DNA of 64,000 nt from Scalesia atractyloides (taxonomy: Eukaryota > Streptophyta > Magnoliopsida > Asterales > Asteraceae). Each line of letters starts with the position of its first letter. Within the stretch, counting starts at the first letter, position 1. Positions 47,820 through 57,275 of this stretch are shown piece after piece. The notes below the pieces were generated by a model. That model was not told where the DNA came from, searched no databases, and saw nothing but the letters and a program-made list of their open reading frames with translations. The position numbers and the translations under genes were made by a program. Location of the stretch: assembly GCA_947069175.1 (NCBI GenBank), contig CAMTDV010000007.1, positions 47,706,181 to 47,770,180 on the forward strand. The letters run 5' to 3'.

Positions 47820-48349
47820 AATCGGATTTTGTCGAAGGCTTTTGTGAAAATATCAGCTTTCTGTTCCATAGTATCCACAGGCACCACTTGAATGTATCCT
47901 TTCTCGTACGCATCTCTGATCGCATGAATGCGAATTTCGATGTGCTTTGTTCTGGAGTGGTAGATAGGACACAATTCCTAGACACGCTCGTTGTTGATGA
48001 ATATTAGAGTCTTCATGATGTTGATTCCGTAATCCAGCAACCGATTTTGTATCCAAAGAACGTGTGAGCAGCAACTGTAAGCTATCGTATATTCGGCTTG
48101 AGCAGTAGATATGGAAACTGTTGTCTGCTTCTTGCTTTGCCACGATATGAGACGATTTCCTAGGAATTGACAACCTCCAGAGACAGACTTTCTGTCAACC
48201 TTGCAACCTGCATGATCACTGTCAGAATAAGCAATTAAATCAATATTACAATATTTAGGATACCACAGTCCGAGCTTGGGTGTTCCTTTCAGATAGCGAA
48301 CAATTCGTTTGACAGCAGCTTCATGAGATTCTTTTGGATTCGTCTGAAA
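47820..48349 (-). pseudogene. RNase H domain of element B
   Basis: The landmarks occur in shifted frames: AYSDSDHAGCKVDRKS (about 48220), SISTAQAEYTIAYS (about 48110-48070), then FINNE where copia elements usually have (I/V)DN, and KADIFTKAFDKIRF near 47840. Two stops break it. Confidence 0.75.
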
Positions 48350-49260
48350 TCATGCACAGATGCAAACACCCCACATAATGTCAGGCCTACTTGCGGTTAG
48401 ATACATCAACGAGCTTATCATCGAGCGATAGAAGGACTTGTTCACTGGTTTTCCTTGAAGATCAGATGTGAGTTCTATCTGAGCTGCAAATGGTGTGCTG
48501 GCGGTTTTGCAGTCATTCATGCTATACTTTGCGAGAATATCCCTGATGTACTTTGCTTGATGAATGAGGATACTGTCTTCTCTCTTCTTCACCTCCAATC
48601 CCAAGAAAAATGTGAGTTCTCCCATCATGCTCATTTCGAACTTTGCCTTCATAACCTTCTCGAACTCCTTGCATAGGGCCTCATCGATTGACCCAAAAAT
48701 AATATTATCTACATAGATCTGCACTAGCATCACATTATCTCCTATCCTTTTCGTGAAGAGTGTCATATCGATTTTACCTCTTGTGTATCCACATTCAAAA
48801 AGATATGTTGACAAAGTCTCATACTAGGGTCGAGGAGCTTGATGAAGATCATAGAGAGCTTTGTCAAGCTTATAGCGTCAATGTAGGAAAGTGTGGATCT
48901 TCAAATCCCGGAGGCTGGCAAACATAGACTTCTTCCTTCACCTTCCCATATTGAAGCGCACTCTTTACATCCATCTGAAACACCTTAAAGTTTTTATACG
49001 AAACATATGCTAAGAATATTCTAATAGCTTCCAAACGTGCTACCGGAGCAAAAACTTCCTCATAATCAATCCATTCCTCCTATCGAAAGCCTTGAACTAC
49101 CAATCTTGCCTTGTTCTTGATGACTACACCACGATCATCCATTTTGTTACGAAATACCCACTTGGTACCAATGGGGTACTTTCCATCTGGTAGATCAACG
49201 ATTCCCAGACTTTGAGCTTACGAAACTGAGATAACTATTCCTGCATAGCCTGCACCCACC
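48350..49260 (-). pseudogene. Reverse transcriptase of element B
   Basis: The proximal part (49260-48815) has stops and frameshifts but shows YKLDKALYDLHQAPR. The ORF 48814-48350 carries the active-site box as YVDN (48704-48715) instead of YVDD, followed by MGELTFFLGLEV and SLMYLTASRPDIM. The Asp-to-Asn change should abolish polymerase activity. Confidence 0.85.
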
Positions 49261-49345
49261 TAGAGTCTTGAATAGCTTCTTCAATGTCACTGGATACGGA
49301 CTGCGAAAGAAAAGCAGCATACAATCCATTGTTGATGGTATGTGT

Positions 49346-50641
49346 TTATCCATGAGTTCGAACTCCATCTTCCACAGGACCAATGACATTTTCAATGGGA
49401 TGATTTCGATTTGTCTTGTAACCTGCGTTGGTGTGGGTCTCAATTTGTTGAGGTAGATTGGTGAAGTGTTCGTCGACATAGATAACTGGAGGCCCGTCTT
49501 CTTTAGTTGGTTCATCCATAATCGGCTGTGAAGAAGAAGCATCACATGCATATGCATTCTCAGCCGAAGTGTCGCCATTAGCTTTGTCAACAGGAAGGAT
49601 TCGATTGGCAGAGACTGGGGTGAATCTAGTTGTGAAAGGCGTGAAGCCAATGTCTGAAGGATCAAAAAATGGTTCTATTGGTGTTATTTCTATAGGTTCG
49701 ATTTCAGTGAGTGGTTCATCAATGTCGAAAGTGTTGAAAACAACATCTACATCATAAAACCAGTTTGGAGAATTTCCAGTGTTGGTGGAGTTTCCTTCTT
49801 GAAAGTCGACATAGTATGATTCAATCACCATCTTGGTTCGTTTGTTGTAGACTCGATACGCCTTCTGAGAAGATGAGTAACCCATGAAGTAGCACACATC
49901 ACCAACTGCTTCAAACTTGATAAGATTGTCTTCAGTGTTGAGGAATGTACAGGAACATCCAAACGGTCTAAAGAAATCTATCCGAGGCTTCCTATTGAAA
50001 AGAAGTTCATAGGCTGTTTTTCCATGAGGTTTAACAATGAGAACTTGATTCAAAACATAGCATGATGTGTTGACTACTTCTGCCCAGAAGATGATAGGAA
50101 GCTTGGAGTCTACGAGCATAGTTTGAGCAACTTCAATGAGTGTTCTATTCTTCCGTTCTACTACGCCATTCTGCTGAGGAGTTCTGGCTTCACTGTACTG
50201 AAGGCGTATTCCCTTTTCTTCGCAGAAGGAGATAAACGTTTGATTTTTGAATTCCGATCCATTATCACTTCTGACTGATTTGACCTTCATCTTGATCATG
50301 TTTTCAATCATGGGAATGAAGTTCTTGAGAGTGGAGGCGGTCTTGCTTTTGGCTTCAAGAAAATATACCCATGAAAAACGGGAGAAATCATATGTAATCA
50401 CCAAGCAATAGGATCTTTTAGCTAGACTTTTAACACTAATAGGACCAAAAAGATCCATGTGCTGTAATTGCAATGGAGCGGATATCGTATTCACTGCTTT
50501 GGATTTGTGCGGCTTTTTGTGTTGCTTTCCTTGGGCGCATGCGATACATTTTTCTGAAAATGGGAATTCTTTTATAGGTAAACCTCTCACTAAATTTAAT
50601 TTGGAAAGTTTATTCATATTTTTGAAGTTCACATGCCCCAA
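49346..50641 (-). CDS. Integrase of element B, open for 431 codons
   Basis: Part of the copia polyprotein. The pre-integrase zinc region ends with CIACAQGKQH (residues 32-41). The catalytic triad is complete: D63 (HMDLFG), D126 (VRSDNGSEF) and E162 (GVVERKNRT), with the standard 35-residue D-E spacing. Residues beyond 290 form the acidic/Pro-rich linker to RT. It is the best preserved B domain, but the flanking domains are broken, so it is not expected to be made as an active enzyme. The listed start is only the first Met after a stop; the real polyprotein starts upstream. Confidence 0.85.
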   Translation of the reverse strand: MGHVNFKNMNKLSKLNLVRGLPIKEFPFSEKCIACAQGKQHKKPHKSKAVNTISAPLQLQHMDLFGPISVKSLAKRSYCLVITYDFSRFSWVYFLEAKSKTASTLKNFIPMIENMIKMKVKSVRSDNGSEFKNQTFISFCEEKGIRLQYSEARTPQQNGVVERKNRTLIEVAQTMLVDSKLPIIFWAEVVNTSCYVLNQVLIVKPHGKTAYELLFNRKPRIDFFRPFGCSCTFLNTEDNLIKFEAVGDVCYFMGYSSSQKAYRVYNKRTKMVIESYYVDFQEGNSTNTGNSPNWFYDVDVVFNTFDIDEPLTEIEPIEITPIEPFFDPSDIGFTPFTTRFTPVSANRILPVDKANGDTSAENAYACDASSSQPIMDEPTKEDGPPVIYVDEHFTNLPQQIETHTNAGYKTNRNHPIENVIGPVEDGVRTHG

Positions 50642-50668
50642 CCGCCTATGCCAAAACAGTGTTTCAGA

Positions 50669-51085
50669 TTATGACGCTTTTGAGATTAGACACAGCATAT
50701 GCTCATTGGATTTTGCGTTTTTCATATTGAGAACGTAGGTGTTGTTTTGACGAGGAGCTGTAAGCATAATCATTTCGGTAGGAACGGAGTATTCAAGCTT
50801 GAGAAATCGACATTCCACGTCATTGAACAACACTGAAATTCCTTTGTCGCAGACTTGTGATACGCGCATGAGATTGTAACACAATTCTGGTACATGATTG
50901 GCGTTCTCCAATGTAAGTGCTTCAGATAAGACGTCTCCCATTCCAATAATTTTCCCTCCCTTTTCATCTCCGGTAAACGATACGAAATCTCCATTGATGA
51001 CTCGAAAGTTTTTTAGGAGGTCCTTCAATCCGGTCATATGCTTTGAGCATCCACTATCCACGTGCCAGATGTATTCCATGAGCAT
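50669..51085 (-). pseudogene. Protease and pre-integrase region of element B
   Basis: The ORF begins near the protease active site: WHVDSGCSKHMTG with DSG at 51050-51058. It continues with GDVLSEALTLENANHVPELC and NLMRVSQVCDKG, typical of copia. A frameshift near 50670 separates it from the integrase frame. Confidence 0.82.
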
Positions 51086-51299
51086 TCGGAGCTATTTTTA
51101 TAATTTAATCTATTGTACAACAACAAACAAAAATATGTACAAGTTAGTTTTTGGAATCCAGACTTGTTTCAAGTTTAGTCTATTGTGATTTTGAACAAGA
51201 ATATTCTATTTTCTTTTCCAAAAACATTGTGAATTAACTATGCGTTTGACAGATTTTCTAAGGTTATCGAATTGCTTGGTGAAATTTTTGACAAGATCT

Positions 51300-51980
51300 T
51301 GTTTAGGTTTAGAAAATTTCTTGCTCTTGCAATGTTTCGCAGTATGTCCTAAATGACCACAGTGAAAGCGTTGCTTGCAATTTGCTCTTTTCTTTTTGAT
51401 GGACGCCGCGTGTGAAGATGATGTAATGGGAGTTTAGAACTGCTTGAAGTGTAATCTGATAATGCAGCATGGCGGCTTGAATTTCTAACTTTCTTCACTT
51501 TCTTGTTAAGACGATTTTCATTCTTAATGTAGTCTTCATCGCTCTCGCTGTCTGATGACGAAGTTGATTCTTGATTTTCACTTGAGCCGTTAGATTCCTG
51601 ATCTTCGCTTGACATTTCTTCACCATTTCTAAAGTAGTTGTGCTCAAGTCTTCATTGTTGCTGACTTGTGTTGATTCTTCATCAGACTCTGATGTACCTG
51701 TACATGATGGAACAAACTCGGGAATTTCCTCTGTAAGGAACTTTCCAAATCTGTTTTTCTCCAATTCTATAAAAAATACAGGAGATTCAAGCACAACATT
51801 TTCATCATTACGAGCATCAGTTAGGTCATGACTTTCAACCACGTTGTTCATGTGGTTGTGAGTCTTAAATGTAGGCACATGGCCATTACAGTCATCCTGA
51901 ATATTAAATTTAGGCGCACAACCATTAGAGTCATCCATTCTAGTCAAACTATTAGAGTTATCCTGAATAGAAGTAGTGTT
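51300..51980 (-). pseudogene. gag: Distal gag of element B, after the A insertion
   Basis: It continues the interrupted gag: TTSIQDNSNSLTRMDDSNGC immediately left of A, then an acidic/Ser-rich stretch (SSEDQESNGSSENQESTSSS). A knuckle-like HCGHLGHTAKHC lies near 51340-51375, where the first Cys of the CCHC box reads Arg. Frameshift near 51500. Confidence 0.75.
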
Positions 51981-52449
51981 TGTGGGTCCCCTAGTCCTTA
52001 TGGATCTTTACAGAATCGTCTATCCAACCTAGAGTGCGGAATCTCCTAGATCAGATTCCACAGAAAACACAAGAACACGAACACGAATTCCTTTAAACAG
52101 TCTTCTATTGATTATCGAACACAAAGTGTTTACAACCAATTCAAGACTCTTCTCACAAACTCTCTGAAGCAATTCTTTCAGCACTGAACAACTAACTGAG
52201 CAACCTTAACCCTAATCACAACCTCCCTATATATAAAGATAGGTTATGCTCATGGGCTAAGGTTCCCTACATGGATTGCTAATGGGTTTAAAGCCCAATT
52301 CGCCTACCATGTGTTATATTGCTTCTAGTTCAGCCCAATTACTTCTAATTCACTAATACAAAACTAAACCCGCTAACCGTTTATCATTTTACTAATTACA
52401 AGATATCCAAAGACCAAACCTAAGCTGTAGTCACAAATATGCACCAACA
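51981..52449 (-). repeat. 3' LTR of element A (469 bp)
   Basis: On the minus strand it starts TGTTGGTGCATATTTGTGAC at 52449, after AAGGGGGAGTT, and ends GGGACCCACA at 51981. I count about 20 substitutions and no indel against the 5' LTR. The TATA box (TATATAG) is near 52229-52235. No reiterated palindrome is present, unlike the LTRs of B, C and F. Confidence 0.93.
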
Positions 52450-53985
52450 AACTCCCCCTTGACAATAGCTTCATAAAATAACTTAGTCTTCAGTCTTCTT
52501 GCAATCTTTAACATCTTTGAAAAACGTTGGTCTTTGGATAGCTTCAGCTTTAATAGCTTCTGTCAGCAACAGACTCCCCCTAGGCTGATGTATCCAATCC
52601 CCAAATCTTCTAAATCATTAGCGTTTGAGTAAAGTCTTCTTTAGTACTTGCATAGCAATCATCAAAACTCTTCAACTTTGTCTGCACTGTAGAAAGGAGG
52701 TTCTACCATGCATCCAAGCAAAACTCCTCTTCACCAAACTTCTCAGCAACACACTGCTACAATCTTTATACTATAAAACAAACATATCGAGAAACCATAA
52801 GAATTTTTCAACACAAGTTGACAAATTATTATTAATCAAGAGATAGTAAAACTGTATCACAGAGTAAGCACTTCTCAACTCAAAATACACACTTAAACTT
52901 TTAAGCACACATAACCCGCAAGATCGTAGAAAATTTTGAACACAGCTTCTAACACCGTCTCCCCCTATCGGTAACAACTCCTCCACGAACAACCAAAATC
53001 CGTACAGTAAGAATTTACAAGAAAATGAAATCTTTTTGGATTTTTATATTTTCTGAAAGCAACTAAATAACGAAATAATAAACACTTTATTTTTGTGAGT
53101 ATCACCGGTAAGAAGATCATATCAGCAACATCAAACTATTTCACACTATTTGATAATTCTTTATACAATATTCATGAAAAGTAGTTCAAGATGATTACCA
53201 GTATTGTTTATCCACTTAAACAAAATGCATTAACCTTTCAAGTACCATTACCTCGTGACCTGTTTAGATAATTTATACTGATATACTAGCGTGTCCCACT
53301 TCAGGATATATACCCACGCGATCAAGGTATGCACAAAAATTCATCGTAGTATGTGAGTATACCGAAATTCATCCTTTTTAATGTACAACGTTAGATAATT
53401 GGTGATCAGGTCAGTACTTCCATACAATAAAGAGACCAAAATATTCAACGAGGGTTAGTACAAATACCAAATTTTGGTATCATTAATGCAATTTTCACTT
53501 TTGAATGACTCTCTAGGAGAGCTTCTTCAATATTTGGGATTTGGCATTTTAGCTCTTTTAAGATATCCTAGTTGTGCCTAGGTCAGCATATATCTGGATG
53601 CAGCTGAAGGACAACCTTGATACCCCGGATGGAATAACGATATAAAGACCTAAAACCTCAGATTTTGGTAATCTAACACAAGATTTAAGGTTATAAAACC
53701 ATACGCCACTGATATGTTACCCACTCATACAGTTTATTATATTTTCTATCACAAAGGTAAGTTAATTATTTCATGCCTTTTGCCTACTGATACATCATAT
53801 GATGAAGCTGCTATCACACTTAAGCAATTTTAAATTTAATTTCAGTGTGACAGTCTTACTTGCTGATGTACTATCATTTCTTCTTTTTCGCACAATGAAA
53901 AACTCATTTTTGATTTTCTATTTTTTATGTTTTTGATTTTCGAAAAGCAATAAATTATTTACAAACTATTTTTATGGAAAAATGG
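52450..53985 (-). other. Non-coding region behind pol, element A, with conserved block
   Basis: No ORF beyond chance length. 53290-53720 is the block shared with B, including CGCGATCAAGGTATGCACAA and a hairpin at 53562-53624 (GATATCCTAGTTGT pairs with ACAACCTTGATACC at 10 of 14 positions). About 52990-53260 matches the C block at 42080-42340. The polypurine tract lies at 52450-52460. Confidence 0.7.
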
Positions 53986-54579
53986 TTATTCAGGATTCCT
54001 CATCCCGTTGAGTTCGACTAAATGTTCAAAGCGAGCCCCGTCAAATGCTTTTGTGTAAAGATCTGCCAGGTTATCTAGTGTGTCGATTCGATGCAGTTCA
54101 ATTAATTTCTTTTCAGCACAATCCCGTATAAAATGATGACAAATGTCAATATGTTTTATGCGACTGTGTTTTACGGGATTGTTGGTGATTGATATAGTGG
54201 CATTATTGTCTATCATAATAGGAGTACGAGTGAAATTCAAACCATAATCGCGCATCTGCTGTTGGATCCAGAGAACCTGAGAGCAACAGCTACCCGCAGC
54301 AATATATTCAGCTTCACACGTCGAGGTAGACACATAAGACTGCTTCTTGCATTACCATGACACGAGCCTCCCTCCTAAGAACTGACAACCATCTGTGGTA
54401 GTCTTCCTTGTTGATTTGTATCCTCCAAAGTCCGAATCAATGAAAGCAACAAACTTCAAATCACTAGCAGCTGGATACCATAACCTAAGTTTAGGTTTCC
54501 CCTTAAGTAATAAAGAATCCGCTTCACCGCTTTCATGTGGGACTCCTTTGGATTCACTTGATATCTGGCACAAAGACAT
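53986..54579 (-). pseudogene. RNase H domain of element A
   Basis: The ORFs 54579-54352 (FVAFIDSDFGGYKSTRKTTT) and 54333-53986 (STCEAEYIAAGSCCSQVLWI, IDNNATISITNNPVKHSR, KHIDICHHFIRD) are in one frame, split by a stop after SW. The Asp, Glu and Asp landmarks are present. It ends pol. Confidence 0.85.
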
Positions 54580-55376
54580 ACTGCAAACATGATGTCAGGT
54601 CTTGAAGCAGTCAAGTACATCAGAGAACCAATCATTACCCTGTATTGAGTTGGATCAACATCCTCCACACTCTCATGATCTGGACCAAGATTGTGATTCT
54701 CACAGATAGGTGTGTTGAAAGTAGCGCAATCCTCCATTTTGAAACGAGACAAAATGTCATACACATACTTCGTCTGATGTATAAACATCCCGTCCTTCTT
54801 CTGTTCAACTTGTAAACCCAAAAAGTAGGATAATTCACCCATCGCACTCATCTCAAACTTGCTCTTCATTACCTCTTCGAAATCATGACACATGTTCTCA
54901 TTAGATAAACCAAAGATGATGTCATCTACGTATACCTGTACCAGCAGAAAGTCTTCCTTCTTCATTTTGATGAAAAGTGTACTATCAATCTGACCTCTTT
55001 CGAAACCATGTTTTAACAAATGTGCTGACATTGTCTCATACCACGCCCTAGGCGCCTGATGCAATCCATACAATGCCTTATCAAGTCGATAAACTCGATC
55101 TGGATAGTCTGGATCAGTAAACCCATCTGGTTGTGAGACATACACCACTTCTTGGACTTTCCCGTAAAGAAATGCACTCCTCATGTCGAGTTGGTAAAAT
55201 TTGAAGCCCTTGAATGAAGAAAAAGCTAGGAACAAACGAATTGCTTCCAACCTTGCTACTGGTGCAAACACTTCATTATAATCAATCCCCTCTTGCTGAT
55301 TGGACCCTTTTACTACCAACCGAGCCTTATTCCGTATCACGATCCCTTGGTCGTCTTCTTGCACTTGAACACCCAC
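54456..55376 (-). CDS. Reverse transcriptase of element A, open for 306 codons
   Basis: RVT_2-type reverse transcriptase: NEVFAPVARLEAIRLFLA near the start, DMRSAFLYGKVQEVVYVSQP, KALYGLHQAPRAWY, then the active site YVDD (54921-54932) in LVQVYVDDIIFG, and SLMYLTASRPDIMFAVCLCA. All catalytic Asp residues look intact. The N-terminal part (KNVHMALKDNFWVAAMQEEL, GEKEISTKWVFKCK) lies in another frame at 55600-55337, so a frameshift precedes it. Confidence 0.88.
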   Translation of the reverse strand: MGVQVQEDDQGIVIRNKARLVVKGSNQQEGIDYNEVFAPVARLEAIRLFLAFSSFKGFKFYQLDMRSAFLYGKVQEVVYVSQPDGFTDPDYPDRVYRLDKALYGLHQAPRAWYETMSAHLLKHGFERGQIDSTLFIKMKKEDFLLVQVYVDDIIFGLSNENMCHDFEEVMKSKFEMSAMGELSYFLGLQVEQKKDGMFIHQTKYVYDILSRFKMEDCATFNTPICENHNLGPDHESVEDVDPTQYRVMIGSLMYLTASRPDIMFAVCLCARYQVNPKESHMKAVKRILYYLRGNLNLGYGIQLLVI

Positions 55377-55631
55377 TTAGTGCTTATTTCCTTCTCTCCT
55401 TCAGGCAAGTCAACTAGCTCCCAAACTTTCAACTTCTTGAACTGAGCTAGTTCCTCTTGCATAGCTGCTACCCAAAAATTGTCTTTAAGAGCCATATGAA
55501 CATTCTTTGGCTCCTCTTGGGCAATAAAGCAGCTATATAAACATTCATGAATCAACCCAGTCTTCTGAATCAAAGTAAACAAACAGGAACCTTCGAGCAC
55601 ACCTCTTCTCGTCTGAACACCTGCAGCAGCA

Positions 55632-56222
55632 TCACCAATGATGTTTCAACTGGATGATCTCTGTGTACACGTGTGGTAGCAATGGTGTCAACAACCAGAT
55701 TATCTCCCAGATTAGATCTAACCTCCCCGTGAATATTAGCAAATGGATTAATGAAGTCCCCCCCTGAATAGGTTCAGACTCACTATCACTGGAGTCCTCT
55801 GGAGCTGCACTGGAAGAAGTTTCTGGAGCATCTGTCATCGATACACTCGATCTAGGCTTGAAGTCACACTCACCATCTTCACTGATCACAGTATGGATCA
55901 CTTGAGACTCATCTGCTTTAGAAAAATCAGGAATATTAAATGATTTTAAAACACTGTCATAATCATATAATATAGGAGGACCACTCGTTGATTGTTGAGG
56001 TGAATAGCTAGTGATTTCCATGTTAAACACCACCTCAATTTTACCAGTTTTTAGATTAAAAACCCTTCTATTCGGTGTTCCAGGCATATAGCCTAGAAAG
56101 TAACCCTCATCGGCTACCTCAACGAATTTTTGCTTATCTTTGTTTCGCACAATGGTGCAGGGTAATCCAAATGGTTCAAAGCCATTTAAGTTTGGTTTTC
56201 GGTAAACAATAGTTCGTGACAT
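55632..56222 (-). pseudogene. Integrase C-terminal part and linker of element A
   Basis: It continues from the integrase in a shifted frame: KPNLNGFEPFGLPCTIVRNK, EVADEGYFLGYMPGTPNRRV, which is the copia post-integrase domain. An acidic/Ser-rich linker leads towards RT. Confidence 0.8.
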
Positions 56223-56665
56223 GTTTTGTTAAACCGTTTAACCGTCAAAACTTTGTTTAGGACATAGCAAGCTGTGTTCACAGCTTCTCCCCAGAAGAGA
56301 ACTGGAAGCTTTGAATCAGATAGCATAGTCCTTGCGCCTTCAATAAATGTCTTGTTCTTCCTCTCAGTGACTCCATTCTGTTGAGGTGTATAAGGAGCAG
56401 AATATTGATGTTCAATTCCTTTGCGAAGGCAATAGAGATCCAGAACTTGATTCTTGAACTCCGTGCCATTATCAATCCTTATCCTCTTGATCCGTGCATC
56501 ATGGACATTTTCCAATTTTGTAAAAAGATCAATCAGCATCTCCGTTGTCTCATCTTTTGTACCTAAAAAGAAAACCCATGAATAACGTGAGTAATCATCT
56601 GTGACAACTAAACAATAGTACTTTCCACCTATGCTCCTTACGTTCACTAGGCCGAATAGATCCAT
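56186..56665 (-). CDS. Integrase core of element A
   Basis: The catalytic triad is complete: D2 (MDLFG), D65 (RIDNGTEF) and E101 (GVTERKNKT), with 35 residues between D65 and E101. The listed start lies just at the first catalytic Asp; the zinc-binding part is upstream in another frame. Catalyses cDNA insertion in a working element. Confidence 0.85.
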   Translation of the reverse strand: MDLFGLVNVRSIGGKYYCLVVTDDYSRYSWVFFLGTKDETTEMLIDLFTKLENVHDARIKRIRIDNGTEFKNQVLDLYCLRKGIEHQYSAPYTPQQNGVTERKNKTFIEGARTMLSDSKLPVLFWGEAVNTACYVLNKVLTVKRFNKTCHELLFTENQT

Positions 56666-56723
56666 ATGAAGTAATTCATAAGGGGCATCTATGGAATTTA
56701 CTATTTTAGACTTGTGAGGTTTC

Positions 56724-57275
56724 TTATGTTGTTTTTCCCTTTTGACATGGAAGATATTTATCTTCCACGTGAAATCTCTGCTCTGGCACCCCTTCCACTA
56801 AACCATTTTTAATAATATAATTCATTTTTCGATAGTGGATGTGGGCCATGCATCTGTGCCACAGCAATGACTCAGCCTCAGATGCTTTTGATAGTAAACA
56901 CGCCACCACAGAAGACGAGTCCTTGGCACCCATGTCCATGACATAAGTGTCATTTCTCCTTGGTGCTCTCATCACTATCCAGTCATCCGGTATCACCAAA
57001 CCATGTTTCAACACCAAAGCTTCAGACTTTGTAAACTGGACCGAGTGACCCTTGTCGCAGACTTGAAACACGCTCATCAGATTGTGCTTTAGCTGCTCAA
57101 CATAGTTCACTTTGTCCAATGTGATCTTCCCGTTAGTCACCTTTCCTCGACCGGTAATGTGCCCTCCTTTAGCACCTGCAAAATTCACATATCCACCATC
57201 TATATTCTCAAACTCTGTCAACAGCCTCATATCCCCCGTCATGTGCCTGGAGCAGCCACTATCAACATACTACAA
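56724..57275 (-). pseudogene. Protease and pre-integrase region of element A
   Basis: The active site is YVDSGCSRHMTG with DSG at 57255-57263, next to a stop. Then GRGKVTNGKITLDKVNYVEQ, HNLMSVFQVCDKGHS and LLWHRCMAHIHYRKMNYI. The last zinc ligands read KYLPCQKGK, so one expected Cys is Tyr. Confidence 0.83.
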
